The notes beneath the pieces were generated by a model. That model was not told the DNA's origin and searched no databases. It was given only the letters and a program-made list of their open reading frames with translations. Positions 7,550 to 16,652 of a stretch of DNA of 64,000 nucleotides are shown piece after piece; the first letter of the stretch is position 1; every line of letters starts with the position of its first letter. Source of the DNA: CAJCIW01 sp963833965 (GTDB taxonomy: Bacteria; Chlamydiota; Chlamydiia; Chlamydiales; Rhabdochlamydiaceae); assembly GCA_963833965.1 (NCBI GenBank), contig CAWHZZ010000001.1:62001-126000 (forward strand). The letters are read 5' to 3'. The position numbers and the translations under genes were made by a program.

Positions 7550-9718
7550 TTATTGGCTGCAATGTGGAATGTTAGGAGTGGTGCAAACAGCGGATTGTCC
7601 TTCCGTACAGCCGTCCGCGTTTATAATACCGATTGGCGGCTCAAAAAGTCCCGTATTTGTAGTATTGTCTGATCCTGGTGTTGTATTGTATGTACCCCCG
7701 AAATTCGTGAGCTGGTATGCATAGATGGATGGTATAAGAGTCGCATTGTTGTGGGTGAAGTTCAGGCATGTTGTACCGTCTTCGATTTCAAGTAAAGCAG
7801 CCCAAGGGCTGTAGTTAACGTCGCTGCTAACAAAGGTATTGTTGGATATGTCGACTGAAGTATTTGTTCCGGGAGTTGGACGTAAATAGCAGCTAACCGC
7901 AAAAGAGCCGTTTATAACGTTACTGAATGTGTTGTTCAGGACGGTCCAGTTACTGAGTGTGCCATCGAAAATGTTCGTATAGATGCCAGACCCGACGTCA
8001 CTCATGTTACTAAAGGTACTATCCGAGACGCATAAATTCATGAGTGTACCACCGCTGAGATCGGCAAAGACGCCACTGCCGCCAAATCCTACGCTAGGAT
8101 CCGCCATGTTGTTGAAGGCGCTCTTCGAGACAATCAAGTTGGCAAGTGTACCGTTCCCGATTTCGGCATAAATGCCGTTGCCATTAAAAGAGCCGTCATT
8201 GTCAATCATGTAGTCGAAAGAGCACTTGGAGACGTATAAATTGGCTAACGTTCCGCTTTGGAGCTCAATATAGATTCCGTTGCCATTGCCGATGTTGTTG
8301 AAGGTGCTGCTGCTGATCAACATTTTCCCCGAAACATCGAACAAATAGATCTCATTGGTATTGTTAACGCCACCCGCAAAAATATTCTGAGTCGCAGTGA
8401 AGTTGGAGATTCCGATGCCTGAAATACCAACCGAGCTATCCTCGATATAAAATCCAGAAACGGTGTTGTTATTGGCCAATGTGATGACATTGGAAGATGC
8501 ATCTGGGTTAGTGATGACTGGCAAGCTTGAGGCCATCGGAGGAGTGCAGACATTCCCAATTGTGGTGGAAAAAAAATGTGAAGTGGAAGCGCCAAGCAGC
8601 ATCTGCGAGTCTTGAAGTGTCAAACCCGCAGCACCTGCATATGAAGTGTCATATGGCCCATCTCCTGGGAACACATAGATGATCTGTCCAGGGGAAGAGT
8701 GTGCCTCGGCTTCTGCGAGGGAAGCATAAGGGTCCTTAAACGTGCCTAAGGATGAGCTTGTACTATTGTCCACAAACACAAAATAGTAAGGCTTGCCAGT
8801 CGCAGGATCGATAGCACGAGAGATGACCTTCTGTTTGCTAACGGGGATGATCTCGTGGCGGTCGACCGGCTGTATAGACCGTAAGTTTAAGGTCAACGCT
8901 TCAGAACAAGACTGATTGCCTCTCTTTGGTACTTTACTCCTTCCTCCAAAACGAATATTAACGCTGATTTGTCCTTGGCCAATCCACTTAAAGAGGTGAT
9001 CATAGGAAACATTGCCTTCCAATCGGAGATGGCGATGAAAAAACTCGACAGCACCACGAAATTCTCCTCCCCATGTCGTTGCACCCGCTCCCGTCAAATA
9101 ATAAGGGCCCCCAGCAAAATAAAGAGGGGCATTCTTGAAATGATCGACATGCAAGCCCACCTCCGCATTCGCTCCTTTTAGGGAAAATTCCCTTGATCGT
9201 CTGAGCAGCATTCTATGTCCTTTGAAGGTATCAAAGCGGGTGTGAATCCGTGGACTGTTCTTCCACCCGACAGGTAAATAGCCATTAATCCGGAAATCCC
9301 AGATTTTTCCCAGTGTTTCAAGTCCCGCGGAAACTTGATTGTAGTGCTGACGGGAAGTGTTGCGATAATCATAATAGGAATTGATTCCCCAAATGCGGGA
9401 CTTAGAAAGGTACCGAAGCCCCATGCCTGCATTAGCAGCGAATTTACCATTGTCAAAGATGTGTCCTCGCAAGTCTAAAAAAGGAAGCCAAGTGCCTCTA
9501 AAAGGAGTCCTGGGAGCAAAGAATCCCTCTAAAGTACTATAACCTTGCTTGTAGCCAATTCCCTTCGGAGTGGTATAGCGAGCTGATAAGCGGATGTGCT
9601 CCAGACCCTCTTTGCAACCTCCTTTTTGATCTGCTGAATTCGCCTTTTGGGAAGATTTCATATCGGAGTATGCAATACTACATAGCATCGTAGAAAAAAG
9701 TATTAAATGAGAGCGCAT
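7550..9718 (-). CDS. Inverse-autotransporter-like outer-membrane protein with beta-helix-like passenger
   Basis: 722 residues; ATG at 9718 with GAGG upstream. Residues 1-18 form a signal peptide. Residues ~40-270 look like the intimin/invasin-type beta-barrel domain: alternating hydrophobic strands with GMGLRYLSKSRIWGINSYYD and QVSAGLETLGKIWDFRINGY, and WGGEFRGAVEFF. Residues ~310-720 contain repeated short units rich in N, S, G and T (LANLIVSKSAFNNM, LMNLCVSDSTFSNM, LSNWTVLNNTFSNV) that suggest a right-handed parallel beta-helix passenger after the barrel. N-terminal barrel plus C-terminal passenger is the inverse autotransporter order. Likely an adhesin, by inference. It is the only gene in its transcription unit. 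Confidence 0.75.
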   Translation of the reverse strand: MRSHLILFSTMLCSIAYSDMKSSQKANSADQKGGCKEGLEHIRLSARYTTPKGIGYKQGYSTLEGFFAPRTPFRGTWLPFLDLRGHIFDNGKFAANAGMGLRYLSKSRIWGINSYYDYRNTSRQHYNQVSAGLETLGKIWDFRINGYLPVGWKNSPRIHTRFDTFKGHRMLLRRSREFSLKGANAEVGLHVDHFKNAPLYFAGGPYYLTGAGATTWGGEFRGAVEFFHRHLRLEGNVSYDHLFKWIGQGQISVNIRFGGRSKVPKRGNQSCSEALTLNLRSIQPVDRHEIIPVSKQKVISRAIDPATGKPYYFVFVDNSTSSSLGTFKDPYASLAEAEAHSSPGQIIYVFPGDGPYDTSYAGAAGLTLQDSQMLLGASTSHFFSTTIGNVCTPPMASSLPVITNPDASSNVITLANNNTVSGFYIEDSSVGISGIGISNFTATQNIFAGGVNNTNEIYLFDVSGKMLISSSTFNNIGNGNGIYIELQSGTLANLYVSKCSFDYMIDNDGSFNGNGIYAEIGNGTLANLIVSKSAFNNMADPSVGFGGSGVFADLSGGTLMNLCVSDSTFSNMSDVGSGIYTNIFDGTLSNWTVLNNTFSNVINGSFAVSCYLRPTPGTNTSVDISNNTFVSSDVNYSPWAALLEIEDGTTCLNFTHNNATLIPSIYAYQLTNFGGTYNTTPGSDNTTNTGLFEPPIGIINADGCTEGQSAVCTTPNIPHCSQ

Positions 9719-9841
9719 CTAACCTCAAAATTCAACAAGGGTTAATTTTACATGAATTTATGCTATCCATTCGATAGCACTTCCACGAGGCTTTCATTTC
9801 CGCCAACAAGCAACTAACGACCAGTGCAAGAGCCCGCTAGG

Positions 9842-9948
9842 TTGGATACTGGAGTAGGCTCCTTTATATAATCAAGAGTTTTTTCTTAAATTTACGCGAT
9901 GTGCGAGTTTTCCGAAGCGGAAAACGGATTACGTATCCAGTATCCCAA
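9842..9948. repeat. Palindromic repeat, family E
   Basis: 107 bp bounded by TTGGATACTGGAGTA and TACGTATCCAGTATCCCAA, imperfect inverted termini. It contains a perfect internal 8 bp hairpin, GTTTTCCG/CGGAAAAC at 9907-9925. It lies in the 304-base gap between the divergent autotransporter and LysE genes, so it occupies or adjoins their promoters. The rest of that gap holds nothing I recognise. Confidence 0.55.
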
Positions 9949-10022
9949 TAATTCCCTAATGTTTTAAATTCAATAGGAGCGCAGCGAGAGATGCGATCGA
10001 GAAAAAACCCTGGGTTAGAATA

Positions 10023-10646
10023 ATGATCCTCATCATCCTAAAAAGCCTCCTTCTCGGCTTATTCTTTACCCTGCCATTGGGTCCTATTGGAGTTTTATGT
10101 ATACGCAAAATTCTTCAATTTGGTCGCTCATATGGCTTCATTCTCGGACTCAGTCAAGTCTTTGTCATTCTTGCTTACAGCATCATTGCCGTTCTTAGCC
10201 TAGGTCGGTTTTCAGACTTTATTGTGAAATACCAGATTTGGATTCGACTGATCGGTGGCCTTGTGCTCGTAGGATTTGGCATAAAAATCTTCTTTTCGAA
10301 AAGTTCTGCGATCACGAAAAAAGCCGCTTCCAAAAAGAAGTTTATCGCCGATTTTTTCTCTATTGCAGGTTTGATGTTGGTGAGTCCACATACAATATTA
10401 GTCTTCTTGGCTTTTTTTGCAGTTCTAGAGCTCTATAAGGCAGCCACATTTATTCAGCATATCGAAGTCATTTTGGGGATCCTGATCGGTTCAATTTTAT
10501 CCTGGTCGCTTGTTTGCGTGTGTTTTGCTGGATACAAAACCAAAACCACTCTGAAAGTAATGACTTGGATCAATCGCTGTGTGGGGATTTCACTGTTTGT
10601 CTTTGGGATTGCAGTCTGCATCAGCGCAGTTTTATTGATGATTTAG
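10023..10646 (+). CDS. LysE/RhtB-family amino-acid exporter
   Basis: 207 residues, about six hydrophobic membrane segments. The N-terminus, LGLFFTLPLGPIGVLCIRK, is the LysE-family signature with the conserved P-x-G-P motif, and a second half starts near residue 115 (IADFFSIAGLMLVSPHTIL). This inner-membrane family exports lysine, threonine, homoserine-lactone-like or other small amino compounds; the substrate cannot be told from sequence. ATG at 10023 without a strong ribosome site. Monocistronic as seen; the next gene converges from 10676. Confidence 0.85.
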   Translation: MILIILKSLLLGLFFTLPLGPIGVLCIRKILQFGRSYGFILGLSQVFVILAYSIIAVLSLGRFSDFIVKYQIWIRLIGGLVLVGFGIKIFFSKSSAITKKAASKKKFIADFFSIAGLMLVSPHTILVFLAFFAVLELYKAATFIQHIEVILGILIGSILSWSLVCVCFAGYKTKTTLKVMTWINRCVGISLFVFGIAVCISAVLLMI

Positions 10647-10675
10647 AAAGCGATCCTTTATCCCAGTAAACTTTT

Positions 10676-11728
10676 TCAGTGACTTGCTTTGTCTTTAAGT
10701 GCTTTTTGACCGTTTTTGGCTGTTTGCGATAAGTCTGTGAAAATGCTTTTATAGGATTGCCATGGAGTTTGAACCGTATAGGGAATGCCAGTTCGTTGAC
10801 AAAGATCTTTGATGTAAGGAACTAACAACTTCAATTTATTTCGCGAGCATTGGCGATATAAGTGATGTTCTATTTGATAATTTAAGCACAAATAAATAAA
10901 GTCGGTTAAAATTCCTGGACACACATTTCGAGTTGTAACGATTTGTTGCTCTAGGTTGGACATTTCGGTGTCTTTAGCAAGTTGTGGCATTCCCTTGTGG
11001 TTTGTGGCAAAGATATTGGCCATGTAAATGCCTGTTATAAAGGAAGCAATGGGAATAAAGATGATTGCTTTGGTAGCTCCAAATAGGAGAAATGGCATTA
11101 CATACCACATGAACGTACTTGAGCAACAGATCAACACATCCAAGGGATGGAATTTGTTTTTATATAACTGGATAATATGATCGAGTTGCATGGCATACAT
11201 GAGGAAGCCACACATAGGCAAGTAAACCCAAGCTTGGTATCGCCGCAGCCATTTCATGTAGCCGGTTTGTGATAGGTAATGTTCGGTTGTGAAAGAAAAG
11301 GGTACTTCTAAATCCGAATCTGAATCTACGCGGTTGGGGTGATCGTGGTGCTGCGTATGTTTATCAATCCAATGTCGATAGTTACCCCCTATTGTTGCCG
11401 CAAAAAGACCAGCAAACAAATGATTCATTTTTTGTGACTTAAACATTGCTAGATGAGCTGCATCGTGCATTAGACCTGAGATCTGTGTAGCGGTTATGCC
11501 AAAAAAAATAGAGAGTAGAACAACGACAAAGTAATTAGAGCTATTAGCAACAAAATATAAAGTCATTAAGTATGCACTATAAGTTACTATAATATAAATG
11601 GAGTAGAATTTATAGTCGCGGTCTAAAATTTTGTTTTTTAAGACAAAATCTTGTAAACGAGCTGTTTCCATTTCTGCAATGGCTGGAGATAACTTAGGGG
11701 TGTAACCTTGCTGTAAAATATCAGCCAT
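10676..11728 (-). CDS. Membrane fatty-acid desaturase (front-end type histidine boxes)
   Basis: 350 residues with four or more hydrophobic segments. The three di-iron histidine boxes are intact: HDAAH near residue 93, HTQHH near residue 125 and QIEHH near residue 290. The glutamine-containing third box is typical of front-end (delta-5/delta-6) and sphingolipid-type desaturases, but the N-terminal cytochrome b5 domain of the eukaryotic enzymes is absent, so an external electron donor is needed. The enzyme would introduce a double bond into acyl chains at the inner membrane. No redox partner gene is adjacent. ATG at 11728. Confidence 0.88.
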   Translation of the reverse strand: MADILQQGYTPKLSPAIAEMETARLQDFVLKNKILDRDYKFYSIYIIVTYSAYLMTLYFVANSSNYFVVVLLSIFFGITATQISGLMHDAAHLAMFKSQKMNHLFAGLFAATIGGNYRHWIDKHTQHHDHPNRVDSDSDLEVPFSFTTEHYLSQTGYMKWLRRYQAWVYLPMCGFLMYAMQLDHIIQLYKNKFHPLDVLICCSSTFMWYVMPFLLFGATKAIIFIPIASFITGIYMANIFATNHKGMPQLAKDTEMSNLEQQIVTTRNVCPGILTDFIYLCLNYQIEHHLYRQCSRNKLKLLVPYIKDLCQRTGIPYTVQTPWQSYKSIFTDLSQTAKNGQKALKDKASH

Positions 11729-11800
11729 ATCAAAGGAATGTTTTATCCGTTTTTACAGTTTTTTGCAATATGGTTTCATATAGCCTATATTAAATGAGCA

Positions 11801-11814
11801 TGACGTTCACGTCA
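11801..11814. promoter_or_regulatory. Operator-like palindrome upstream of the desaturase
   Basis: TGACGT-TC-ACGTCA is a perfect 6+6 inverted repeat with a 2-base spacer, 73-86 bases upstream of the desaturase start. It looks like a dimeric regulator site but no regulator gene is adjacent. The rest of 11729-12045 shows only a small 6 bp hairpin near 11998 and otherwise nothing I can name. Confidence 0.3.
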
Positions 11815-12045
11815 CTCGATTATATACTCAAAAATCAACATTTGTTAATTTCGAGCATAACTGAATTTTAAGTGGCTCATGATAAGGACATTAGATAATC
11901 TATGCGTTATAGAGGGGTTGTTTCGCAATGGATGGAAAGGGCCTTTTCCGCTATAATTTAAGGGAGGTAGCTGCTGGTGGCATGGTCTGAAGCGAGTACG
12001 ACATTCAGTGGATGTCGCCCCCCAAATTTAATTACAAGGTGCTCA

Positions 12046-12186
12046 ATGGCAAAAGGTGCAATCCAAGCAAGAAAGAAAAAAGCTCGGAAAGAATCAAAAG
12101 AACAAAGCAAAGCTCGCGCTTTTAACAAATCTAAATTCCCCCAACCACCACGCTTTCACCCAAAAAAAAATAACGAACCAAAGTGA
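12046..12186 (+). CDS. Small lysine-rich basic protein, hypothetical
   Basis: A 46-codon frame from ATG 12046 (AAGGTG 7 bases upstream) gives a very basic protein: MAKGAIQARKKKARKESKEQ, then more Lys, Arg, Pro and Gln. Roughly a third of residues are Lys or Arg. It could bind nucleic acid or be a small ribosome-associated protein, but such composition also appears by chance in A-rich DNA. An upstream extension of the frame to 11977 lacks plausibility. No family recognised. Bases 12187-12389 hold no other gene. Confidence 0.4.
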   Translation: MAKGAIQARKKKARKESKEQSKARAFNKSKFPQPPRFHPKKNNEPK

Positions 12187-12389
12187 CCTTCTCCCTGAAG
12201 TAAACTTCAACAACTCATGCAAAAGAAATGGATAGAGTTCAATGAAATTCTTCGTTTAAACATTCCTTGTGTCAAATCCCACATTGCTGTGAAGCACCAC
12301 CACCCCCGCACGTCCTGAAACATAAACTTGATAATTTAATTGATAAATCATACAAAAAAATAAAAGGAGATTTTGATAAGGATCAATAG

Positions 12390-13400
12390 ATGCGACTCAA
12401 AAGAGAAAATCAGACTGGGCCTGTTGTGGTGGTTACAGGGAGTTCGGCAGGGCTTGGAAGAGCCATTGCTCTCAGGTTCGCTAAAGGCGGTGGTGCTAAA
12501 ATAGGATTGCTTTCGCGGAATGCGGACCGTCTCGAAAGTTTAAAAAAGGAGATCGAACATTTAGGCAGCAAAGCGCTTCCAATTCCTATGGATGTGGCCA
12601 ACGAAGACGAAATGTTTCACGCAGCTGATTTAGTTGAAGAAAAACTTGGGCCGATTGATTTTTGGATCAACAATGCTATGGTCACGATCGATTCGGAATT
12701 TATCTATATTGAGCCAAAGGAATTTCGACGGATTACCGACGTCTGCTATCACGGCTTCGTCTATGGGACAATGGCTGCACTATCAAAAATGTATCCGCGA
12801 AATAAGGGAGTGATTGTACTTGTAGGATCTGCTCTGGCCTATAGAGGCATTCCATTACAATCCGCCTATTGCGGAGCCAAACACGCCATTCAGGGATTCA
12901 GTGAATCTGTGCGCTCTGAGCTCATCCACAATAAAAAGAACATTTTTATCACAATGGTTCAAATGCCTGCCATGAATACCCCTCAATTTTCCTGGTGCAA
13001 AACGAATGAACCTAAAAAACCTAAACCGGTCGCCCCTATTTTTCAGCCAGAAATCGCGGCTGAAGCGATTTTTTGGTCTGCTTATCATCCTAAGAAGAGA
13101 GAAATCATCTTAGGGGGGAGAAATACTTTAATCGTATGGTTAAATAAATTTTTTGCAGGATTTGGAGATTGGTATTTGGCCAAAACGGGCTTTGATTCTC
13201 AAATGAGGGACGAACCGGTTGAAGAAAATCGTCAGTCGAATCTTTGGTCAACTGTGAATGGACCTTTTAAATCGCATGGTGAATTTGACAAAGAAGCTGT
13301 AAATAGAAGTCTGCAGCTTTTTTTTGTTAAATATCCATTCGTCTTTTGGATTGGGGTGGGAATGATTGCGATGATTTTTTTAGTCCTATTCAGGGATTGA
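12390..13400 (+). CDS. Short-chain dehydrogenase/reductase with C-terminal membrane anchor
   Basis: 336 residues. The classical SDR fold covers residues ~10-250: TGSSAGLGRAIALRFAKGGG (cofactor loop), NNA near residue 94, catalytic Ser in GSALAYRG, and Tyr/Lys in the YCGAKHA motif near residues 157-161. About 80 extra residues follow, ending in a hydrophobic helix (FVFWIGVGMIAMIFLVLF) that should anchor the protein with its catalytic domain in the cytosol. The substrate is unknown. AAGGATC precedes the ATG at 12390. It is the first gene of a five-gene run with 1-15 base gaps or overlaps, so it probably catalyses an oxidation at the head of that pathway. Confidence 0.9.
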   Translation: MRLKRENQTGPVVVVTGSSAGLGRAIALRFAKGGGAKIGLLSRNADRLESLKKEIEHLGSKALPIPMDVANEDEMFHAADLVEEKLGPIDFWINNAMVTIDSEFIYIEPKEFRRITDVCYHGFVYGTMAALSKMYPRNKGVIVLVGSALAYRGIPLQSAYCGAKHAIQGFSESVRSELIHNKKNIFITMVQMPAMNTPQFSWCKTNEPKKPKPVAPIFQPEIAAEAIFWSAYHPKKREIILGGRNTLIVWLNKFFAGFGDWYLAKTGFDSQMRDEPVEENRQSNLWSTVNGPFKSHGEFDKEAVNRSLQLFFVKYPFVFWIGVGMIAMIFLVLFRD

Positions 13401-13401
13401 T

Positions 13402-14631
13402 ATGAAAGAAAATCTTATCTCTTCTGTCAAAACTTCCGTGTATAGGGTCCCCACGGATCATCCTGAGTCCGATGGGACGATTGATTGGAATGCAACAACA
13501 GTTGTTCTAGTGACGGTTTCAGCTAACGGCCTAACAGGAATCGGCTTTTCTTATGGACATGAGGCCGCAGGCGCGGTGATTCAAAATTTGTTCGCGCCTC
13601 TTCTCAAAAAGGCCGATTCAATGAGTATCCCGCTTCTTTGGGAAAAAATGGTCGAAGCGTCCCGCAACATCGGCATCGAGGGAATCACCGCAACGGCGAT
13701 CGCCGCGGTGGATATCGCATTGTGGGATTTAAAAGCTAAAATTTTGAAAGTCCCTTTATGCACGCTTTGGGGAAAAGCTAGAGATAGCGTGCCCATTTAC
13801 GGAAGCGGTGGATTTACCTCCTATTCTTCCAAGCAATTGATTCAACAATTTGAAAATTGGAAAAAAAAGGGGATCAAAAAATTTAAAATGAAGGTGGGAA
13901 GAAATCCCGATGTAGATGTGCAACGAGTAAAAACGGCAAGAAAGGCGATCGGCTTATCTTCCGAACTGTTTGTCGATGCTAATGGGGGATATTCACGCAA
14001 GCAAGCTTTAGAATTTGCGGAGCGGTTTAAAGAATTCGACGTCAGTTGGTTTGAAGAGCCTGTGAATGCGGAGGATCTACAAGGATTGCATCTTCTTTGC
14101 AATCGGGCTCCTGCAGGAATGGACATCGCTGCCGGTGAATATGGTTATGATTTTTTATACTTTAGAAAAATGCTGGAAGCGCAAGCTGTCGATATTTTGC
14201 AAGCGGATGCAACCCGATGTTGCGGGTTTACCGGTTTTTTTCAAGCCTGTCAATTAAGCAGGGCCTTTCATATTCCTTTGTCCAGCCATACCGCGCCCTC
14301 GATCCACTTACATCCCTGCTTATCACATGATTTTGTTTGTCATATGGAATATTTTCACGATCATGCGCGGATCGAAGAGATGTTTTTCGATGGCCTTCCT
14401 GCATTAAAAAATGGTTGTCTGTATCCCCATCTGGATCGTTTGGGCCATGGTCTTGAATTAAAAGAAAAGTTCCGCAAAAAAATATTTAATCAGGGAGCTT
14501 TCATGATTCATTCTGCGATCGGCAGCAAAAAATGGGCGATCCCCGAAGGATACATCCCCCCTTATAGCCATGGAGAAGGGAAGAGAGCTTGTAAGCCACG
14601 ATGCATTGTGTATATTAAACGCTTCAGATAA
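13402..14631 (+). CDS. Enolase-superfamily (mandelate racemase/muconate lactonizing type) enzyme, 3' end probably altered
   Basis: 409 codons. Capping domain ~1-125, barrel ~130-365. Catalytic features are visible: the KFKMKVG lysines near 155, VDANGGYS metal Asp near 195, FEEPV metal Glu near 218, AGEYGYDF near 245 and SSHTAPSIHLH, the catalytic histidine, near 295. This class abstracts an alpha-proton of carboxylates, commonly dehydrating sugar acids. Similarity ends about residue 360. The frame then runs on through a run of seven A (14476-14482) straight into the start of the next gene. One extra A would create a TAA at once, leaving CAGGGAG as ribosome site for ATG 14503. I therefore suspect an indel there (natural or sequencing) and a true end near 14490. 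Confidence 0.85.
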   Translation: MKENLISSVKTSVYRVPTDHPESDGTIDWNATTVVLVTVSANGLTGIGFSYGHEAAGAVIQNLFAPLLKKADSMSIPLLWEKMVEASRNIGIEGITATAIAAVDIALWDLKAKILKVPLCTLWGKARDSVPIYGSGGFTSYSSKQLIQQFENWKKKGIKKFKMKVGRNPDVDVQRVKTARKAIGLSSELFVDANGGYSRKQALEFAERFKEFDVSWFEEPVNAEDLQGLHLLCNRAPAGMDIAAGEYGYDFLYFRKMLEAQAVDILQADATRCCGFTGFFQACQLSRAFHIPLSSHTAPSIHLHPCLSHDFVCHMEYFHDHARIEEMFFDGLPALKNGCLYPHLDRLGHGLELKEKFRKKIFNQGAFMIHSAIGSKKWAIPEGYIPPYSHGEGKRACKPRCIVYIKRFR

Positions 14632-14890
14632 GGAAGCTCATATAAAAATCACGGTTTTTTTCACCGACCGGGATCCTGCTGGGCCTTATCATGTGGTGAT
14701 TTCCCCAAGACGAAGCAAACATTTGCGATTCAATGAATTGGAAGATCCTGAGCCGATCCCGAAAGGGGTGGATTATTCGAGTGTCATCGAATCAAATATT
14801 AATGTCGTCGTTCAATATACCCGGTTAGATACTCGGCAAGCGGAAAATGCGCTAATGACAACGCTTGCTTTTGCTTGCGACGAAAGATAA
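14503..14890 (+). pseudogene. Sensory-rhodopsin-transducer (ASRT)-like protein, frame broken
   Basis: The family is a small (~125 residue) soluble tetrameric beta-protein first known as the transducer of Anabaena sensory rhodopsin, but common without rhodopsin in sugar-related operons. The N-terminal part (AIGSKKWAIPEGYIPPYSHG, from ATG 14503) is in the enolase gene's frame. The rest (SHDALCILNASDKEAHIKIT, then SPRRSKHLRFNELEDPEPIP and QYTRLDTRQAENALMTTLAF) is in the +1 frame. The switch lies at 14569-14585 in a purine-rich run and one extra base explains it. Restoring it gives a full-length 128-residue protein. Either a real frameshift or a sequencing error; the strong conservation of both halves favours recent loss or error. 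No rhodopsin gene is nearby, so a role in binding a pathway ligand is more likely than light signalling. Confidence 0.8.
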
Positions 14891-14903
14891 TAAAGGAGAT
14901 TAC

Positions 14904-16652
14904 ATGAAGAAAACTGCCGGCGACATCTTAGTTGAATGTCTATTAGATTGGGGTGTCGAAGTCATTTTTGGCCTTCCTGGAGATGGAATCAATGGGATCA
15001 TGGAAGCTCTGAGAAAAAGAGAAACCGATCTCCGTTTCATCCAAGTCAGGCATGAAGAATCGGCAGCCTTTATGGCCTGCGCTTATGCGAAATATACGGG
15101 TAAATTGGGAGTATGCATCGCCACGTCAGGACCCGGCGGCATCCATCTTTTGAATGGATTATATGATGCTAAACTCGATGGGCAGCCTGTCCTTGCAATC
15201 ACGGGATTGCAATTTCACGACCTGATTCAAACTTTTACGCAGCAAGATGTTGAACTGGATAAACTTTTTGAAAATGTCGCCGTCTACAATACAAAAGTTA
15301 TGGGACCTGCCCATGTGGAAAATGTCATGAACTTGGCTTGCCGGATGGCTTTATACCGCCGCGGAGTCTCTCATATTACCATCCCTGTCGATTTTCAAGA
15401 TCAACCTTGCGAGAAAAGATCGAAAAGGAATGTCGCTGCCCATAATACGCACGTGCGCGTTTCTTCTTCTATCGTATCTCAGAATAAGGAACTCAAGGCT
15501 GCAGCGGAACTTTTAAACAAAGGGAAAAAAATTGTCATTTTAGCAGGCCAAGGCGCTCTTCATGCAACAGACGAGTTAGAAAAAACAGCAGAAATCTTGG
15601 GCGCCCCCATTGTAAAACCCCTTTTGGGCAAAGCAGCAGTACCAGACGACAGCCCTTATACGACGGGCGGAATCGGGCTGCTTGGGACGCGACCCTCGGC
15701 AGATGCAATGGAATCTTGCGATACCCTTTTAATTGTGGGCTCCTCTTTCCCTTACATCGAATTTTATCCGAAACCAGAACAAGCATGTTTTGTCCAAATC
15801 GATTTGGACCCAATGCGCATTGGCTTGCGCTGTCCCGTAAACGTGGGTCTTAGTGGAGATAGCAAAGAAGTTCTAAAAGGGTTAATTCCTCTCTTAAAGC
15901 GGAAAAAGGATCGTGATTTTTTAAAAAAAGCCCAAAAAAACATGAAAGAATGGAACACTCTGATGAGGAAGCGACAAACTTGCATGGATATGCCAATGAA
16001 ACCGCAAGTAGTGGCTGCGGAATTAGGCAAAAGGCTGAAACCCGATGCGATCATTTCCTCCGATTCCGGAACAATCACTACCTGGATGGCTCGGGATATT
16101 CCCGCAAAAAGAGGACAAAAATTTTCTCTCTCGGGAAATCTCGCGACGATGGCTCCCGGGCTCCCTTATACGATTGCAGCTCAAATAGCGTATCCTCACC
16201 GCCAATGCATCGCCTTTGTGGGAGATGGAGGATTCTCCATGTTGATGGCCGATTTTGTAACGGCAGTAAAATACAAATTGCCAATAAAAGTCGTCGTTAT
16301 CAAAAACAATTTTTTGGGACAAATCAAATGGGAGCAAATTGTTTTTCTAGGAAATCCTGAATACGAAGTGGATTTACATCCGATTCATTTTGCCCAGTTC
16401 GCCGAGGCTTGCGGAGGAAAAGGATTCAGGATTGAAAATCCCCATGAATGCGGAAAGATCATGGAAATGGCCCTCAATACGCCAGGCCCTGTCTTAATCG
16501 AAGCCGTAGTGGACCCATATGAACCTCCCATGCCTCCAAAAATCGATTTTTCTCAAGCTAAAAATTTTACCAAATCTCTGATCCGGGGAGAGCCCGAGCG
16601 AGGCAAAATCGTTAAAACGATCCTCAAAGACAAAATTAGAGAGATGATTTGA
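14904..16652 (+). CDS. Thiamine-diphosphate-dependent enzyme, pyruvate oxidase/dehydrogenase-like
   Basis: 582 residues from ATG 14904, which has AAAGGAGAT 5 bases upstream (an in-frame upstream start at 14865 would overlap the previous gene and is less likely). Three domains are present: PYR (~1-180, with HEESAAFMACAYAKYTGKLG holding the catalytic Glu and TSGPGG), a central nucleotide-binding domain (~200-340, VILAGQGALHA) and PP (~370-560, GDGGFSMLMADFVTAVKYKL...KNN, the Mg-diphosphate motif). The pattern QQDVELDKLFENVAVYNTKV is typical of the pyruvate oxidase/PoxB subgroup. It would decarboxylate pyruvate to acetate and CO2 at the membrane, passing electrons to FAD and quinone. Acetolactate synthase is a possible alternative from the fold, but the operon partners argue for oxidation. 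Confidence 0.88.
   Translation: MKKTAGDILVECLLDWGVEVIFGLPGDGINGIMEALRKRETDLRFIQVRHEESAAFMACAYAKYTGKLGVCIATSGPGGIHLLNGLYDAKLDGQPVLAITGLQFHDLIQTFTQQDVELDKLFENVAVYNTKVMGPAHVENVMNLACRMALYRRGVSHITIPVDFQDQPCEKRSKRNVAAHNTHVRVSSSIVSQNKELKAAAELLNKGKKIVILAGQGALHATDELEKTAEILGAPIVKPLLGKAAVPDDSPYTTGGIGLLGTRPSADAMESCDTLLIVGSSFPYIEFYPKPEQACFVQIDLDPMRIGLRCPVNVGLSGDSKEVLKGLIPLLKRKKDRDFLKKAQKNMKEWNTLMRKRQTCMDMPMKPQVVAAELGKRLKPDAIISSDSGTITTWMARDIPAKRGQKFSLSGNLATMAPGLPYTIAAQIAYPHRQCIAFVGDGGFSMLMADFVTAVKYKLPIKVVVIKNNFLGQIKWEQIVFLGNPEYEVDLHPIHFAQFAEACGGKGFRIENPHECGKIMEMALNTPGPVLIEAVVDPYEPPMPPKIDFSQAKNFTKSLIRGEPERGKIVKTILKDKIREMI

Noticed and set aside
14865..14903. Upstream start for the TPP enzyme
   Set aside because: It overlaps the ASRT gene, while the ATG at 14904 has a strong AAAGGAGAT site at the right distance.
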